Below, in pieces: positions 1-9,062 of a stretch of DNA of 64,000 nucleotides. Numbering within the stretch: position 1 is the stretch's first letter; each line of letters starts with the position of its first letter. The notes under the pieces are model-generated. The model was not told the DNA's origin. It saw nothing but the letters and a program-made list of their open reading frames with translations, and made no database searches. Origin of the DNA: JBAXBF01 sp034429745 (lineage in GTDB: Bacteria; Chloroflexota; Anaerolineae; Anaerolineales; DRKV01); NCBI GenBank assembly GCA_034429745.1, contig DAOUFY010000079.1, positions 1 through 64,000 of the forward strand, written 5' to 3'. Position numbers and translations under genes: made by a program.

Positions 1-56
1 GAAGAAGAGAAATCGCCTGCTGTATTTACATAATACTACAAAATAGGTTATAATAC

Positions 57-87
57 TTGACGATTAACCTACGATTACCCTACGATT
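57..87 (+). promoter_or_regulatory. Helically phased ACGATT repeats upstream of the alkyltransferase gene
   Basis: ACGATT occurs three times, at 60, 71 and 82, with an exact 11-bp period, close to one helical turn. A possible promoter overlaps it: TTGACG at 57-62, an 18-bp spacer and TACGAT at 81-86. The repeats could be regulator half-sites placed on one face of the DNA. Seen: the repeats. Inferred: the promoter and any regulatory role. Bases 1-56 show no gene. Confidence 0.35.
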
Positions 88-140
88 GCTATACATTTTG
101 TGGAAAATAGGATATCATCAATTTCAGCTAATAAATACTG

Positions 141-674
141 ATGACTAAATCTCTACCCCTTTCTGCTAATCCATTATACTATAGTTTTTTGGAATCGCCA
201 ATAGGAATCATCGGAGTTGCCATGACATCAAAGGGACTGAAGGCGATCGCTATAGTATCCTCCCTTGCCGAGGTAGTCGTGCAATTTGAACGCGTGAAAT
301 TACCCATCGAATGTGATCATCAAAAGTGCTCGCCAATCACTCAGCAAATTCAAGAATATTTTGATGGTACAAGACAACAATTCACCATACCTATTGATTG
401 GGATGACATGAACTTGTTTGAAGAAAAAGTATTGCGCGCTACCCTTGCCATCCCCTATGCAGAAACGCGCACCTATCGAGAGATAGCCGCACAAGTCAGC
501 ACCCCATTTGCTGCTCGCGCAGTTGGACATGTTGAAGCCAGCAATCCTATTCCTATTGTTATTCCTTGCCATCGCGTTATTGGTGCGGATGGGCTTTTAC
601 GAGGCTACAGCGGTTATGGGGGGACTGCCACCAAGCAATGGCTGCTTGAGCACGAACAAAAACATAAAAAGTAA
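141..674 (+). CDS. ogt: Methylated-DNA-[protein]-cysteine S-methyltransferase (Ogt/MGMT family)
   Basis: This 177-residue protein transfers the alkyl group from O6-alkylguanine in DNA to its own cysteine, a suicide repair reaction. The acceptor motif PCHRVIG is intact with C143, preceded by the family's RAVG and NPIPIV segment that lines the DNA-binding helix and active site. Residues 1-90 form the poorly conserved N-terminal domain. Length matches the Ogt/MGMT family. No Shine-Dalgarno sequence is visible before the ATG. The gene is followed 65 bp later by a methyltransferase gene on the same strand, but nothing shows a functional link. Family assignment is firm; the split between Ogt and Ada C-terminal type is by length only. 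Confidence 0.93.
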   Translation: MTKSLPLSANPLYYSFLESPIGIIGVAMTSKGLKAIAIVSSLAEVVVQFERVKLPIECDHQKCSPITQQIQEYFDGTRQQFTIPIDWDDMNLFEEKVLRATLAIPYAETRTYREIAAQVSTPFAARAVGHVEASNPIPIVIPCHRVIGADGLLRGYSGYGGTATKQWLLEHEQKHKK

Positions 675-739
675 CTTTGCAAATGCTTAAATAAGGAAGT
701 AATCACGATAAACTTATTTCAACTCACAAGAGGTAGTCT

Positions 740-1618
740 ATGCCAAACTTAAAAGAGCGGATAAAACAAAATGGTATCATCATCACCGATGGAGCAACCG
801 GCACCATGCTTCAAAAAGCCGGCTTGCCAATGGGTGTTTCATCTGAACGCTGGGTGCTGGAAAATCCAGAGGCTGTGATCGCCTTGCATCGCGCTTATAT
901 TGAGGCTGGCAGTGAAGCCATCCTCACCAACACTTTTGGCGGTACCCGAATAAAACTGGATAAAATTCAATGGGGCGATAAAGCACCAGAGATCAATCAA
1001 ACAGCTGCCCGTTTAGCCCGCCAAGCTGCCGGTGATCAGATTTTTGTCATTGGTGATATCGGTCCATGCAGTCGTATGCTTGAACCGCTCGGCGATTTAA
1101 GTTTCGCCGATGCTGTCGCCGCTTTTGAAGAACAAGCTCAATCTCTTATCGCAGGTGGGGTGGACGCCATTCTCATTGAAACCATGAGCGACCTTACTGA
1201 AGCTAAAGCTGCTATTGAGGGAGCACAAAAGGTTCTCTCTCAGCTTCCCCTCATTGTAACCATGAGCTTTGACACGCATGGTCGAACGATGATGGGCGTA
1301 AAACCCAAGCAAGCCGTTAAGGAATTTTTGGCTTTAGGTGTTGATGTTGTTGGTGCCAACTGTGGTCGTTCTCTTGATGAGAACTTGCAAGCCATCCAAG
1401 AGATTCGCGAGACCGCTCCTGACGCCATACTTTGGGCAAAACCCAATGCCGGTCTGCCAAAAGTCAGTGGCGGGGATGTAATTTATGACGTAACCCCACA
1501 AATTATGGCGGAATATGCTCATAAGTTTGCCACGCTTGGCGTGAAATTCCTCGGTGGCTGCTGCGGCAGTACTCCTGATCATATCCGCGCCATTAAGCAG
1601 GCTTTGCAGTCAATCTAG
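740..1618 (+). CDS. Homocysteine S-methyltransferase family protein
   Basis: This 292-residue TIM-barrel protein is the zinc-dependent homocysteine-binding module found in betaine-homocysteine methyltransferase and at the N-terminus of MetH. The start motif DGATGTML (17-24) and the zinc ligands C208 (GANCG) and C274/C275 (GGCCG) are all present. It lacks the folate, cobalamin and activation domains of MetH, so the methyl donor is unknown: S-methylmethionine, betaine or a separate corrinoid or folate protein are options. The start has an AGAGG ribosome site 6 nt upstream. It ends 1 bp from the stop of the convergent srlD-like gene with no terminator visible. Confidence 0.88.
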   Translation: MPNLKERIKQNGIIITDGATGTMLQKAGLPMGVSSERWVLENPEAVIALHRAYIEAGSEAILTNTFGGTRIKLDKIQWGDKAPEINQTAARLARQAAGDQIFVIGDIGPCSRMLEPLGDLSFADAVAAFEEQAQSLIAGGVDAILIETMSDLTEAKAAIEGAQKVLSQLPLIVTMSFDTHGRTMMGVKPKQAVKEFLALGVDVVGANCGRSLDENLQAIQEIRETAPDAILWAKPNAGLPKVSGGDVIYDVTPQIMAEYAHKFATLGVKFLGGCCGSTPDHIRAIKQALQSI

Positions 1619-1619
1619 C

Positions 1620-2417
1620 TTATCTCATCTCTTGACCGCCGGTAACATTGATTGCTTGACCAGTCATATAGCTTGACTGATCCGATGCCATAAATACAAC
1701 TACGTTGCATACATCTTCGTATGTGCAGCCGCGCTTCATCGGCACTTGATCAATATATTTTTGGCGAACTTCTGCTTCGCTGATTCCCCATTTTTGCGCG
1801 TATTGTTTGTAAAGTGAATCCACCCATAAAGGAGAATCCAGCAAGTTACCTGGGCAAATAGCGTTCACCCGAATACCATATTCCGCAAGTTCCAGCGCTA
1901 AGCTTTGAGTTAGTCCAATCCCACCAAATTTGGAAGCAGCATAAGCAGAATTTTTATAACTGCCCTTTTTCCCGGACTTTGAATTAATTTGAATAATGTT
2001 GCCGCTGCGTTGAGGAATCATTACCCGCGCTGCATGCTTGGCTGCCAGAAAATACCCAATCAAGTTCACTTCAATTACAGCGCGCCATTTTTCTGCATCA
2101 AAAGAAGCAATTTCCCCGGAAATAAGAATGCCTGCATTGGATACAAGCAAATCCAATCGCCCAAATTGCTTAACTACATCATCAACCACAGAAGCAACTT
2201 GTTCCTCTTTCGTTACGTCCATTTGGTAGGCTATTGCTTTGCGATCCTTAATCGCCTTTGCCGTCTCCTGTGAACCCTCAAGCTTAAGGTCTGCTACAGC
2301 TACATGGCATCCTTCCTCTGCCAATCTCCAGCAGATCGCCTGCCCCAAACCTTGTGCTCCCCCTGTAACTAAAGCGATTTTATCTTCCAACATCCTGCAT
2401 GCTTTCACTTTTTTCAT
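1620..2417 (-). CDS. srlD: Sorbitol-6-phosphate 2-dehydrogenase-like SDR
   Basis: A classical short-chain dehydrogenase of 265 residues that probably oxidises sorbitol 6-phosphate to fructose 6-phosphate with NAD. It shows the cofactor motif TGGAQGLG, the NAG motif, the catalytic INSKSG serine and the YAASK tyrosine/lysine. The block IIQINSKSGK, the SLALELAEYGI stretch and the C-terminal TGQAINVTGGQ match what I recall of enterobacterial SrlD far better than generic SDRs. It is the last gene of the polyol operon, 68 bp after the kinase/phosphatase fusion. The start is ambiguous: ATG at 2417 with AAAGGG directly before it, or ATG at 2393 (MLEDK), which fits the family N-terminus better. Confidence 0.78.
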   Translation of the reverse strand: MKKVKACRMLEDKIALVTGGAQGLGQAICWRLAEEGCHVAVADLKLEGSQETAKAIKDRKAIAYQMDVTKEEQVASVVDDVVKQFGRLDLLVSNAGILISGEIASFDAEKWRAVIEVNLIGYFLAAKHAARVMIPQRSGNIIQINSKSGKKGSYKNSAYAASKFGGIGLTQSLALELAEYGIRVNAICPGNLLDSPLWVDSLYKQYAQKWGISEAEVRQKYIDQVPMKRGCTYEDVCNVVVFMASDQSSYMTGQAINVTGGQEMR

Positions 2418-2485
2418 CCCTTTCTTGTGTTTTTTGCGTTTGCCTTAATTTTATCAAAGATTTCATTATCAATTGAAATTAAAAT

Positions 2486-4600
2486 TCATCCCTTAATATG
2501 CAAGTGAATCACGCCGCGTTTGCCGTTGATTAACCAAGTAGGATCCTGCGCTTCTATTGCTTCTGCCTCTCCAGGCTTTAATCCAACCATAATCTCACCT
2601 TTCAGCGTGCGCAGCAACAAAAAATTAGCCGGGAAATATCCCGCTGCCTCCTCAATTGGCGTCGAATAATCCCAATGACGGTCATCCAAGATCCTCCTGT
2701 AGTTCACATCTCCTTTCAGGATAACTAAATCGGCGCGGCTAAGCTCATTAACCAAGTCTCGCGGCAGCTCGCGATACATCAAACAGCTCGTCCAAAAAGA
2801 GTGAGTATGCCAACATAACATTCCAACATTGATATAACCATATAAACGCTGCACAAAAGCCTGTAAGGCAGGCAGCGGTTGCTTCTTTAGGGTTTGCAAG
2901 GTATAATGCATGTCCTCTAGCATGGCATCTGAGACAAAGAAAGAACGATCTTTCAAGTGCATGACAACCTGCTTGACCCATCCTTGCTGTAAAAGATAAT
3001 CCGTTAGCACCAAATCAAAAAGTGTATCTGTGCCGGCGTTATCGCAGATAAAATGCACCTGCTGAACACCCCGCGAAAGAAAAGCCTTTACCTCATCAGT
3101 GTGATCAATTAGAATGTTAGCTTTCTCGCGGGCTGCTGCAGCCCCTTGGCTTTCATGCGCCTTAACCTGCACAGTAAAATTGCTTAAATCTGTACGGTTG
3201 CCCCATAAACAAGAGTGCAAAAGAGCTTCAAAAGCATGATTCTCATCAAGGTTTTCAAACTGCTGCCAAAGTTCCGCTAACCGTTGAACATCCGCCTCAA
3301 TTTGACGCTGTTTTGCTTTGGCAAAAACATCCTTGCCATACTGCGCTCCTTCTTGGAAATAACCCACGCACTCAAGCAGACGGCGATAGAAAAACGTCTC
3401 GGCAAAATACCAAGGCAGTTCAGTCCATAAGTACCCTTTGTAGAGTTTGCAGTGTTGATTCCAAAGAACCGTATCCGGCGCGTTTTCCCGCAAAGGCTGA
3501 ATTGGCTTATGTGCAATCTCCTCAGCAAACTCACGTAAAGAAGCCACTATCTGCGGCGGATATTCATTATCCTCGATTACCCCTTGAATGATTTTCGGTT
3601 TGCGCTCAACAATGGTAGATTCTGCAAAAGAGCCCGGCTCTGATGTCATTAAATAGGGCGGCAGAATCGGTAGCCGTTGTTGAGGTGCGATCCGTCGGTA
3701 CAAGCTTTCTACATCTGTGCGCGAATCAATTCCTACGCCGGCTGTTGAAGCAGCGGCACTGCCCGCAGCAACGGCTAAACGAGCAGCTCGTTCAATTGCA
3801 AATCCTTGTTTTACCGCTAAGATGAACCCCGCCAATAAAGCATCCCCTGCTCCGGTTGGGTTTTTTTCTTCTATGTTTGGTGCTGGAATTAATTCCTGAA
3901 TGTCTTTGGCTGCTACAATCAACCCTTTTGCGCCCATCGAGACCAATACAATTTCCACTCCTTTCTGCTGCAGCTCAACCGCAGCAGAAAATACCTCCTC
4001 AATCGAGTTCAACTTGCGGCCTGTCAAGCCTTCCAGCTCTTCGCGGTTCGGCTTCACTAAGTAAGGTTGCGCCTCAATGCCAAGCCGTAGAGCTTCACCG
4101 CTGCTATCCAAACAAGCTCTGGCACCTCTCACTTTTACAGCCTTTATTAACTCAGCATAAGTCCGTGTGGGTACTCCAGGCGGCAAAGAACCACAGAAAA
4201 CCCAATAATCCCCTTCTTGGGCAGTTTGCGAAACCCACTCAACAAAAGCCGCCAACTCCCCTTCATCAACTACAGGCCCAGGTTCATTTACCTTAATATG
4301 GCGCTGATTCTTCTCATCCAAAATGACATAATTGCTGCGCGACTCGTGCTTGATCTCAAAAAAATCATTTGCTACCCCAAGTGAGTTCAGCCCCTTGCGC
4401 AGCATCTCACCGCTCGCTCCACCAATTAGTCCTGTTGCAAGGCTTTCTTCACCAAGTATTTTCAGGGTGCGCGCCACGTTCAAGCCCTTGCCGCCCCAAT
4501 CCAACTGCACTTTTTTTGCCCTCAAAACTTCATTAAAACGCAACTCTTCTACCGTTAGCGTTCGATCCACACCTGGGTTTAATGTAACGGTTACAATCAT
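2486..4600 (-). CDS. Fusion: PfkB/1-phosphofructokinase-type kinase + DUF89 (ARMT1-like) phosphatase
   Basis: This 704-residue protein joins two enzymes. Residues 1-310 are a LacC/FruK-type PfkB sugar-phosphate kinase with WGGKGLNVAR (35-44) and the ATP/anion-hole motif NPTGAGDALLAGF (248-260, catalytic D253). Residues about 340-700 are a DUF89 metal-dependent phosphatase of the ARMT1 subgroup, with WGNRTDLS (466-473), metal ligands in CDNAGTD (D520, N521), FVSDA (D558), LKGDVNYR (628-635) and LRTLK (663-667). Characterised DUF89 enzymes of this subgroup hydrolyse fructose 1-phosphate and related sugar phosphates. Both halves keep their catalytic residues, so this is not a decayed fusion. The start is 2 nt after the mtlD stop, with GAGGAAGG upstream, implying tight coupling. 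The real substrate (fructose 6-phosphate, fructose 1-phosphate or tagatose phosphate) is not decided by sequence. Confidence 0.88.
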   Translation of the reverse strand: MIVTVTLNPGVDRTLTVEELRFNEVLRAKKVQLDWGGKGLNVARTLKILGEESLATGLIGGASGEMLRKGLNSLGVANDFFEIKHESRSNYVILDEKNQRHIKVNEPGPVVDEGELAAFVEWVSQTAQEGDYWVFCGSLPPGVPTRTYAELIKAVKVRGARACLDSSGEALRLGIEAQPYLVKPNREELEGLTGRKLNSIEEVFSAAVELQQKGVEIVLVSMGAKGLIVAAKDIQELIPAPNIEEKNPTGAGDALLAGFILAVKQGFAIERAARLAVAAGSAAASTAGVGIDSRTDVESLYRRIAPQQRLPILPPYLMTSEPGSFAESTIVERKPKIIQGVIEDNEYPPQIVASLREFAEEIAHKPIQPLRENAPDTVLWNQHCKLYKGYLWTELPWYFAETFFYRRLLECVGYFQEGAQYGKDVFAKAKQRQIEADVQRLAELWQQFENLDENHAFEALLHSCLWGNRTDLSNFTVQVKAHESQGAAAAREKANILIDHTDEVKAFLSRGVQQVHFICDNAGTDTLFDLVLTDYLLQQGWVKQVVMHLKDRSFFVSDAMLEDMHYTLQTLKKQPLPALQAFVQRLYGYINVGMLCWHTHSFWTSCLMYRELPRDLVNELSRADLVILKGDVNYRRILDDRHWDYSTPIEEAAGYFPANFLLLRTLKGEIMVGLKPGEAEAIEAQDPTWLINGKRGVIHLHIKG

Positions 4601-4602
4601 AA

Positions 4603-5790
4603 CTAGCCTTCCTCAAATGCTTTTCCTTGTTTAATTCGGTGATAATGCTCTATGACCATTTGGGTTAATGGCTGATCTTGCGTCAATCCACTTACTCGGT
4701 TCATTGTTTCTTCAATGCCCAGCTCGCTGATCATCTGTTGAAGAGAAACGGCTATTTCATCTTCTTTTGCATCAAAACAATAGCCGGCTGCAATCCCGAA
4801 AGCTAAAGTACTTGGTTTTACACCGCATCCTTCTGCTAAATGTGCTGCCCCGATCAGGCGGTCTTTAGGAGCGAGCTTACGAATTGGATCTCTGCCAAGC
4901 CGAATGATTGTATCACCCAAAGCGCGGTTGGCGAAACGAGTCAATAAATCTCTCTTATGTTCTTCCAACCAAGCTCGTTGGACGCCATGCGCGGCAACTA
5001 TTCCTTGAATGGATTCCGATAAGGCCTCATCCAATCTTTCCGCAATCTGTTTATCCGCCAGGGCTTCATAACCGTAAGTGTAGCCCTTTAAAAATCCCCA
5101 ATATGCTAGGCAAGCATGCCCGCAATTATGCACATACAACTTTCGTGCGGTATATGCAGCAAAGTTATCACAAGCCTGCAGCCCTACGATGGATGGGACT
5201 TCCCCCTTCCAAGCCGATTTATCCACCGGCAGTTCTTTATACGGTTCAACAGCGATGTACGTCGGGTCTTGGGCGCGCATTTCAGGTGTAGGAGGTGGTA
5301 CCATCCTTCCGATTACGGTATCTACAAAACCGACGTACTCCTGACAAAATTGTTGAACATCCTTGGGCAATTGTTCTAGAACCAAATTCCGAAATACCGC
5401 GGCAGCATCTTTTAAATTTTCACACAAAAGGATATTAAGAGGCTCTTTGATGTTTCGTTTTTCCCGGCGCATAACCCCTGCAGTAACCAAAGGCGCCAGA
5501 GAAGGCAAAGCTCTCGCCCCAACTGCTGTTGCCGCAACCTTCGCTTCGGCGAGAACGTCAGCAATCGCATCCTTTTCCTGAGCATGGAAAGCTCTTACCG
5601 GCCCCACCTCAACAACTTCTGTCCGTTCATTGCTCACTAAATGAATTTGATAAGCTTTGCGTTCATTCAAACATCCAATAAGAGTCTCATCTACATCCAC
5701 AAAATTTACTTCATAGCGAGATTCCGAAAAAAGCTGACCAATAAAACCTCGTCCAATATTGCCGGCCCCGAAAATCACAGCACTAGGCAT
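4603..5790 (-). CDS. mtlD: Mannitol-1-phosphate 5-dehydrogenase
   Basis: MtlD oxidises mannitol 1-phosphate to fructose 6-phosphate with NAD. The 395-residue protein has the N-terminal Rossmann motif FGAGNIGRGFIG, the central GFVDTVIGRMVPP segment, and the KLYVHNCGHA helix carrying the catalytic lysine region; all follow the MtlD pattern, and the length is close to the family's 380-390. A strong AAGGAGG lies 6 nt before the ATG. It follows a 158-bp gap containing a 12-bp hairpin, the longest spacer inside this operon, so it may have its own regulation. MtlD normally works after PTS uptake, but no PTS genes are in the window. Fructuronate or altronate reductases are related but lack this N-terminal block. 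Confidence 0.93.
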   Translation of the reverse strand: MPSAVIFGAGNIGRGFIGQLFSESRYEVNFVDVDETLIGCLNERKAYQIHLVSNERTEVVEVGPVRAFHAQEKDAIADVLAEAKVAATAVGARALPSLAPLVTAGVMRREKRNIKEPLNILLCENLKDAAAVFRNLVLEQLPKDVQQFCQEYVGFVDTVIGRMVPPPTPEMRAQDPTYIAVEPYKELPVDKSAWKGEVPSIVGLQACDNFAAYTARKLYVHNCGHACLAYWGFLKGYTYGYEALADKQIAERLDEALSESIQGIVAAHGVQRAWLEEHKRDLLTRFANRALGDTIIRLGRDPIRKLAPKDRLIGAAHLAEGCGVKPSTLAFGIAAGYCFDAKEDEIAVSLQQMISELGIEETMNRVSGLTQDQPLTQMVIEHYHRIKQGKAFEEG

Positions 5791-5812
5791 TGCAAACCTC
5801 CTTAATCCATAA

Positions 5813-5857
5813 GATAAGGGTTGTATTCTTGACTTTGCAGTCTCAACAACCCTTATC
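5813..5857 (-). promoter_or_regulatory. Intercistronic hairpin in the mtlD 5' leader
   Basis: A perfect 12-bp inverted repeat, GATAAGGGTTGT at 5813-5824 with its complement at 5846-5857, encloses a 21-nt loop that can itself pair GACT with AGTC. On the minus strand the structure ends about 12 nt before the AAGGAGG of mtlD. There is no U-run after it on that strand; a T-run follows on the plus strand, where no gene needs terminating. It could be an operator, an mRNA processing or stability element, or a translation-control hairpin. Confidence 0.5.
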
Positions 5858-5948
5858 TGTTTTTACACTTATTCAAATCTTTGCAAAATCAAGGCTACAA
5901 ACTGCTTTATACCAACTTGCAAATATTCAAATCCTTACAAATCTGCCG

Positions 5949-7658
5949 TTATACCAGCATCAAACGCAAAAATTCTGCTTCAGCTTCATTTGTCCACTCG
6001 CGGCCATTCTTCAACTTAGCGTACACAGTAGGGAATTTATCTTTAAGTTCCGCCAATGTGGTCAACGGCAGTTCCTTTATATGAAGGTAAATCACTACTT
6101 TGCCGGGGTAAACCTGATCTTTCACTGCCTGCATGCCATCCCGCGCAGCATGGATTGAACCGATTGCGGCAACAGCACGATTAGGCGAAAGCTCGCCTGA
6201 TTCTGTTTGACGCAGGGTGATCAGCATGTCTTCCATATTAGAGCCCGAGTGGCCAATATACCTTTCATTCTTAAGATATAAATTGCTCAGGTCAATTTCC
6301 GCCATCGTACCTTTTCCTACTCCGGCAAAGACATTCATGACACCATGTGGGGCAAGGTGTGAAGCTGCATCCGAAATCACTGCTGCAATAGGAGCAAGTA
6401 CAATAACATCATCAAATCCAGATGCAAAAAAGCGAGCCATGCCCTTCTCATACGTTTCTTTCTGCGTGGGATTCAGGCAAATAAATTCTATACCTTTAGC
6501 TTTTGCCTCTTCACTAAAGGAATCATACAAGTCCTTTAGCCGAAAATCGCTTACATCAGTAGCGACTATGGTTGCCGGATGATCTTGAAGTTGGATTGCT
6601 CGCTGTACATGCATTCGTCCAATAGGACCGCCTGCCCCAACAAACCATGCTGTACCGCCTGGCTTGAGTGCAGAACGGATGGGATGGCGCTGATAAGCTT
6701 GGGCAATATCCGCCTCTTGGCTGCCAATGTAACCCCACCGCATATAATGAATTCGACCTACATCCACACTGACTTTCCGCGTCATTGGTTTATCTGCAAT
6801 AACCGCAAACATGCCAAATTGCCCTAAATACGGGCTCGCTTTTTCTATCAAATCCGCATCTGCCCCCAATAAGACAATGTCATCTACGGATTCTTTGGGT
6901 ACATCATCAAAATTGGTTATTTCAACTACTTCTGTACCTGTACTCTTTGCGCGTTCTTTCAACCATGAACCGAAAGCAGAAGGCACATTGGTCATGTAAA
7001 GCTTCGCCGGATGCGATTCTTCATCAAAACCATTGCTGATGGTGTACGGCGCATTACCACCAGCTCCAATCACCCATAAGGTACCGCCATTCTTTATGCT
7101 GGTGCGATAGGTCAACCGATAGGCTGCAACAACACATGCCCATGGCTCAACTAAAGCACCCTCAGCATAACCAGTCTCTTTTTTGATATGAATAAGATTA
7201 TCGCCGGTGTCTGTATTAAGTACGCGATCATCAATAATTGAATATTGAGATAAGCCACCCTGCAAGCTATATCCATAAGCAACGCTCACACCGTTAATAT
7301 AAATATCGGCTTCAATGATTAATTTATCCCCCACTTTATAGCGGTCGCGCAATTTGTCTCCCACTTTCATCACCGTCATAGAGACTTCATGCCCTAAGAC
7401 TACCGGCTCTTTTTTCATGTCGCGGAAAATGCGCGGGTGATTTTGCCCTTGATTGATGACTTTTACATCCGAAAAACACAGACCGCAGGCATCATGGCGC
7501 ACCAACAATTCATTGTCTTTAATATCTCTCAAGGGAACCAAGATTGGTTTGCCATCAACGCCCATATTTTCCAGCCCTGCACCATAAAGTGGCCAAAGCA
7601 AATAACGATCGGGAATTTCTCCCATAGCCGATTGATACAACGTTAGTTTGTCTGTCAT
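5949..7658 (-). CDS. YggP/SorE-like medium-chain dehydrogenase with a duplicated Rossmann domain
   Basis: A zinc-type medium-chain dehydrogenase of 569 residues, probably acting on a sugar alcohol or its phosphate. The N-terminal catalytic domain has the zinc ligand segment CGLCFSD, the GHE motif and LVEPWAC; the four-cysteine structural zinc lobe is missing. The rest resembles the YggP/L-sorbose-1-phosphate reductase group. Those proteins are about 410-425 residues; this one is longer because two glycine-rich Rossmann segments are present in series, GGTLWVIGAGG and GGTAWFVGAGGPIG. The ATG at 7658 has AGAGG 4 nt upstream; an in-frame ATG at 7679 has no ribosome site. It sits in the polyol operon between the PHP gene and mtlD. 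The substrate is not known. Confidence 0.75.
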   Translation of the reverse strand: MTDKLTLYQSAMGEIPDRYLLWPLYGAGLENMGVDGKPILVPLRDIKDNELLVRHDACGLCFSDVKVINQGQNHPRIFRDMKKEPVVLGHEVSMTVMKVGDKLRDRYKVGDKLIIEADIYINGVSVAYGYSLQGGLSQYSIIDDRVLNTDTGDNLIHIKKETGYAEGALVEPWACVVAAYRLTYRTSIKNGGTLWVIGAGGNAPYTISNGFDEESHPAKLYMTNVPSAFGSWLKERAKSTGTEVVEITNFDDVPKESVDDIVLLGADADLIEKASPYLGQFGMFAVIADKPMTRKVSVDVGRIHYMRWGYIGSQEADIAQAYQRHPIRSALKPGGTAWFVGAGGPIGRMHVQRAIQLQDHPATIVATDVSDFRLKDLYDSFSEEAKAKGIEFICLNPTQKETYEKGMARFFASGFDDVIVLAPIAAVISDAASHLAPHGVMNVFAGVGKGTMAEIDLSNLYLKNERYIGHSGSNMEDMLITLRQTESGELSPNRAVAAIGSIHAARDGMQAVKDQVYPGKVVIYLHIKELPLTTLAELKDKFPTVYAKLKNGREWTNEAEAEFLRLMLV

Positions 7659-7686
7659 ATTTCCTCTACCATGTTGCATAGTGTGT

Positions 7687-9039
7687 TTATTTTAGTTGCT
7701 GTTTAACCAAATGAAGCACTTCCGCGGGAGATGCTTCTGCTGGTAAAGCTTTCAACATCAGCATTCCTTTAAACCCCGGCGGCAATATTTTCCCAAGAGT
7801 TTGATAAAATTCGTTCCTTTCTTTGCGAGTAGGCAAATATGTTTTTGCCCATTCGCTTTGATAACCTTTTTGGCAAGCGCGGGCTAATGCCGTATGCCCA
7901 ACAATAAATTGCGCTCCAGTAATAAAATCTTCTTTTACTGGCGCTAATTCCGGCGCTGAGAAATCATCCATCACCTTTTGACCAGGACTATTCATCTCTG
8001 TACCAATATTGAGCGGCAAATCCAATTCCTTAGCCAGTTTCACCACGTCATAAAGATTCTGCACTTTGATTTGCTTCAGTTTCTCATCCGCAATATTCCA
8101 GTTACGGTCTGGAACAATATTCAAAGCCACCACTCCTTTTTGGATGAGGAGCTCCAACAGTTCGGTTATGGCTTGCTCACCCGTCGAAAGACCATCCAAC
8201 CAAGTAGCGCAAGGCAAGGCACCACTCGCTTGCGCCATCTGATTCACTTCTTCAATACTTGGAAAATCACCGGCATCCGGTTGGACATAACCCACCCCGC
8301 CTTTCTTCATTAACTTGGAACGCAAAGTGTTCTGAAAAGCGGATGGATCTTTACTTAAAGCAGAGATTTTTTCTAGCGGCAAACCTACTTTTTCAGCCCA
8401 AAATTCATCTACACCATCCCCTTTAAGTTTTGCAGCTGCTTTCTGATAAGCAACCAAAATGTGGCGCTCTGTAGCTGTGCCGGCCGGGGTAAGGGGGAGC
8501 ACTTCAGCATCGTAATCAATCATCACGGGATCAAGGTAAGCGTTAAGCCGTTGAACCATCGCCCGATTGCGCTCTTCTGCCCGGCGGCGCATATCTGCCA
8601 GAATAGGGGCAACTGCAGGGGGTACCGTATTGGCGATAAACCCAATTGCCATCGTGTATTAAATACCCGGTTCGCCTGGTGAATTGATTTCGCGGCTTGA
8701 AACTTCTGGAATAAATACCCGCGTTTCCACGCCGGCACTCCCCTTTACTTGTAGGGTATCGCATGCTGAAAGGAATTCCTCGACTCCGTCCAGCACATCA
8801 AAATCAACAATCCCCATGTATTTATAACCATTCTTCTTTGCTAGCCATGCTAATCCAGTTGGAGAATAACCATAAGCGTTGAAGGAAAAAAAGGTATGAC
8901 AATGCATATTTGCCACATCTTGCATTTCTGGCAGGTGAATATTGCCAGCTTCCACCAACCGCTCCAATTCCTTTAAGGCTTCCCGCCTAACATCTGGATT
9001 AAAATCATTCAATTGTTGTTCAAGCTGAATGACGTTCAT
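7687..9039 (-). pseudogene. PHP-domain metal hydrolase gene interrupted by an in-frame TAA
   Basis: Two reading frames usually listed separately, 8659-9039 (126 residues) and 7687-8652 (321 residues), are in the same frame and separated only by TAA at 8661-8659 and two sense codons. Read through, they give a single protein of about 450 residues. The upstream part holds the PHP metal motif HCHTFFSF (H46, H48) and runs into NSPGEPGI directly before the stop; the downstream part begins TMAIGF and carries the remainder of the domain. PHP proteins are metal-dependent phosphoesterases. The downstream ATG at 8652 has no convincing ribosome site, while the upstream ATG at 9039 has AAAGG. One substitution (for example TAT or TAC to TAA), a sequencing error or readthrough would explain it. 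Confidence 0.82.
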
Positions 9040-9062
9040 GATAAACCTTTCACAACATCTGA

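Noticed and set aside
3856..4296. 146-codon plus-strand frame opposite the kinase domain
   Set aside because: Composition is that of an antisense frame (proline, serine and glutamine rich) and the minus strand encodes a clear kinase.
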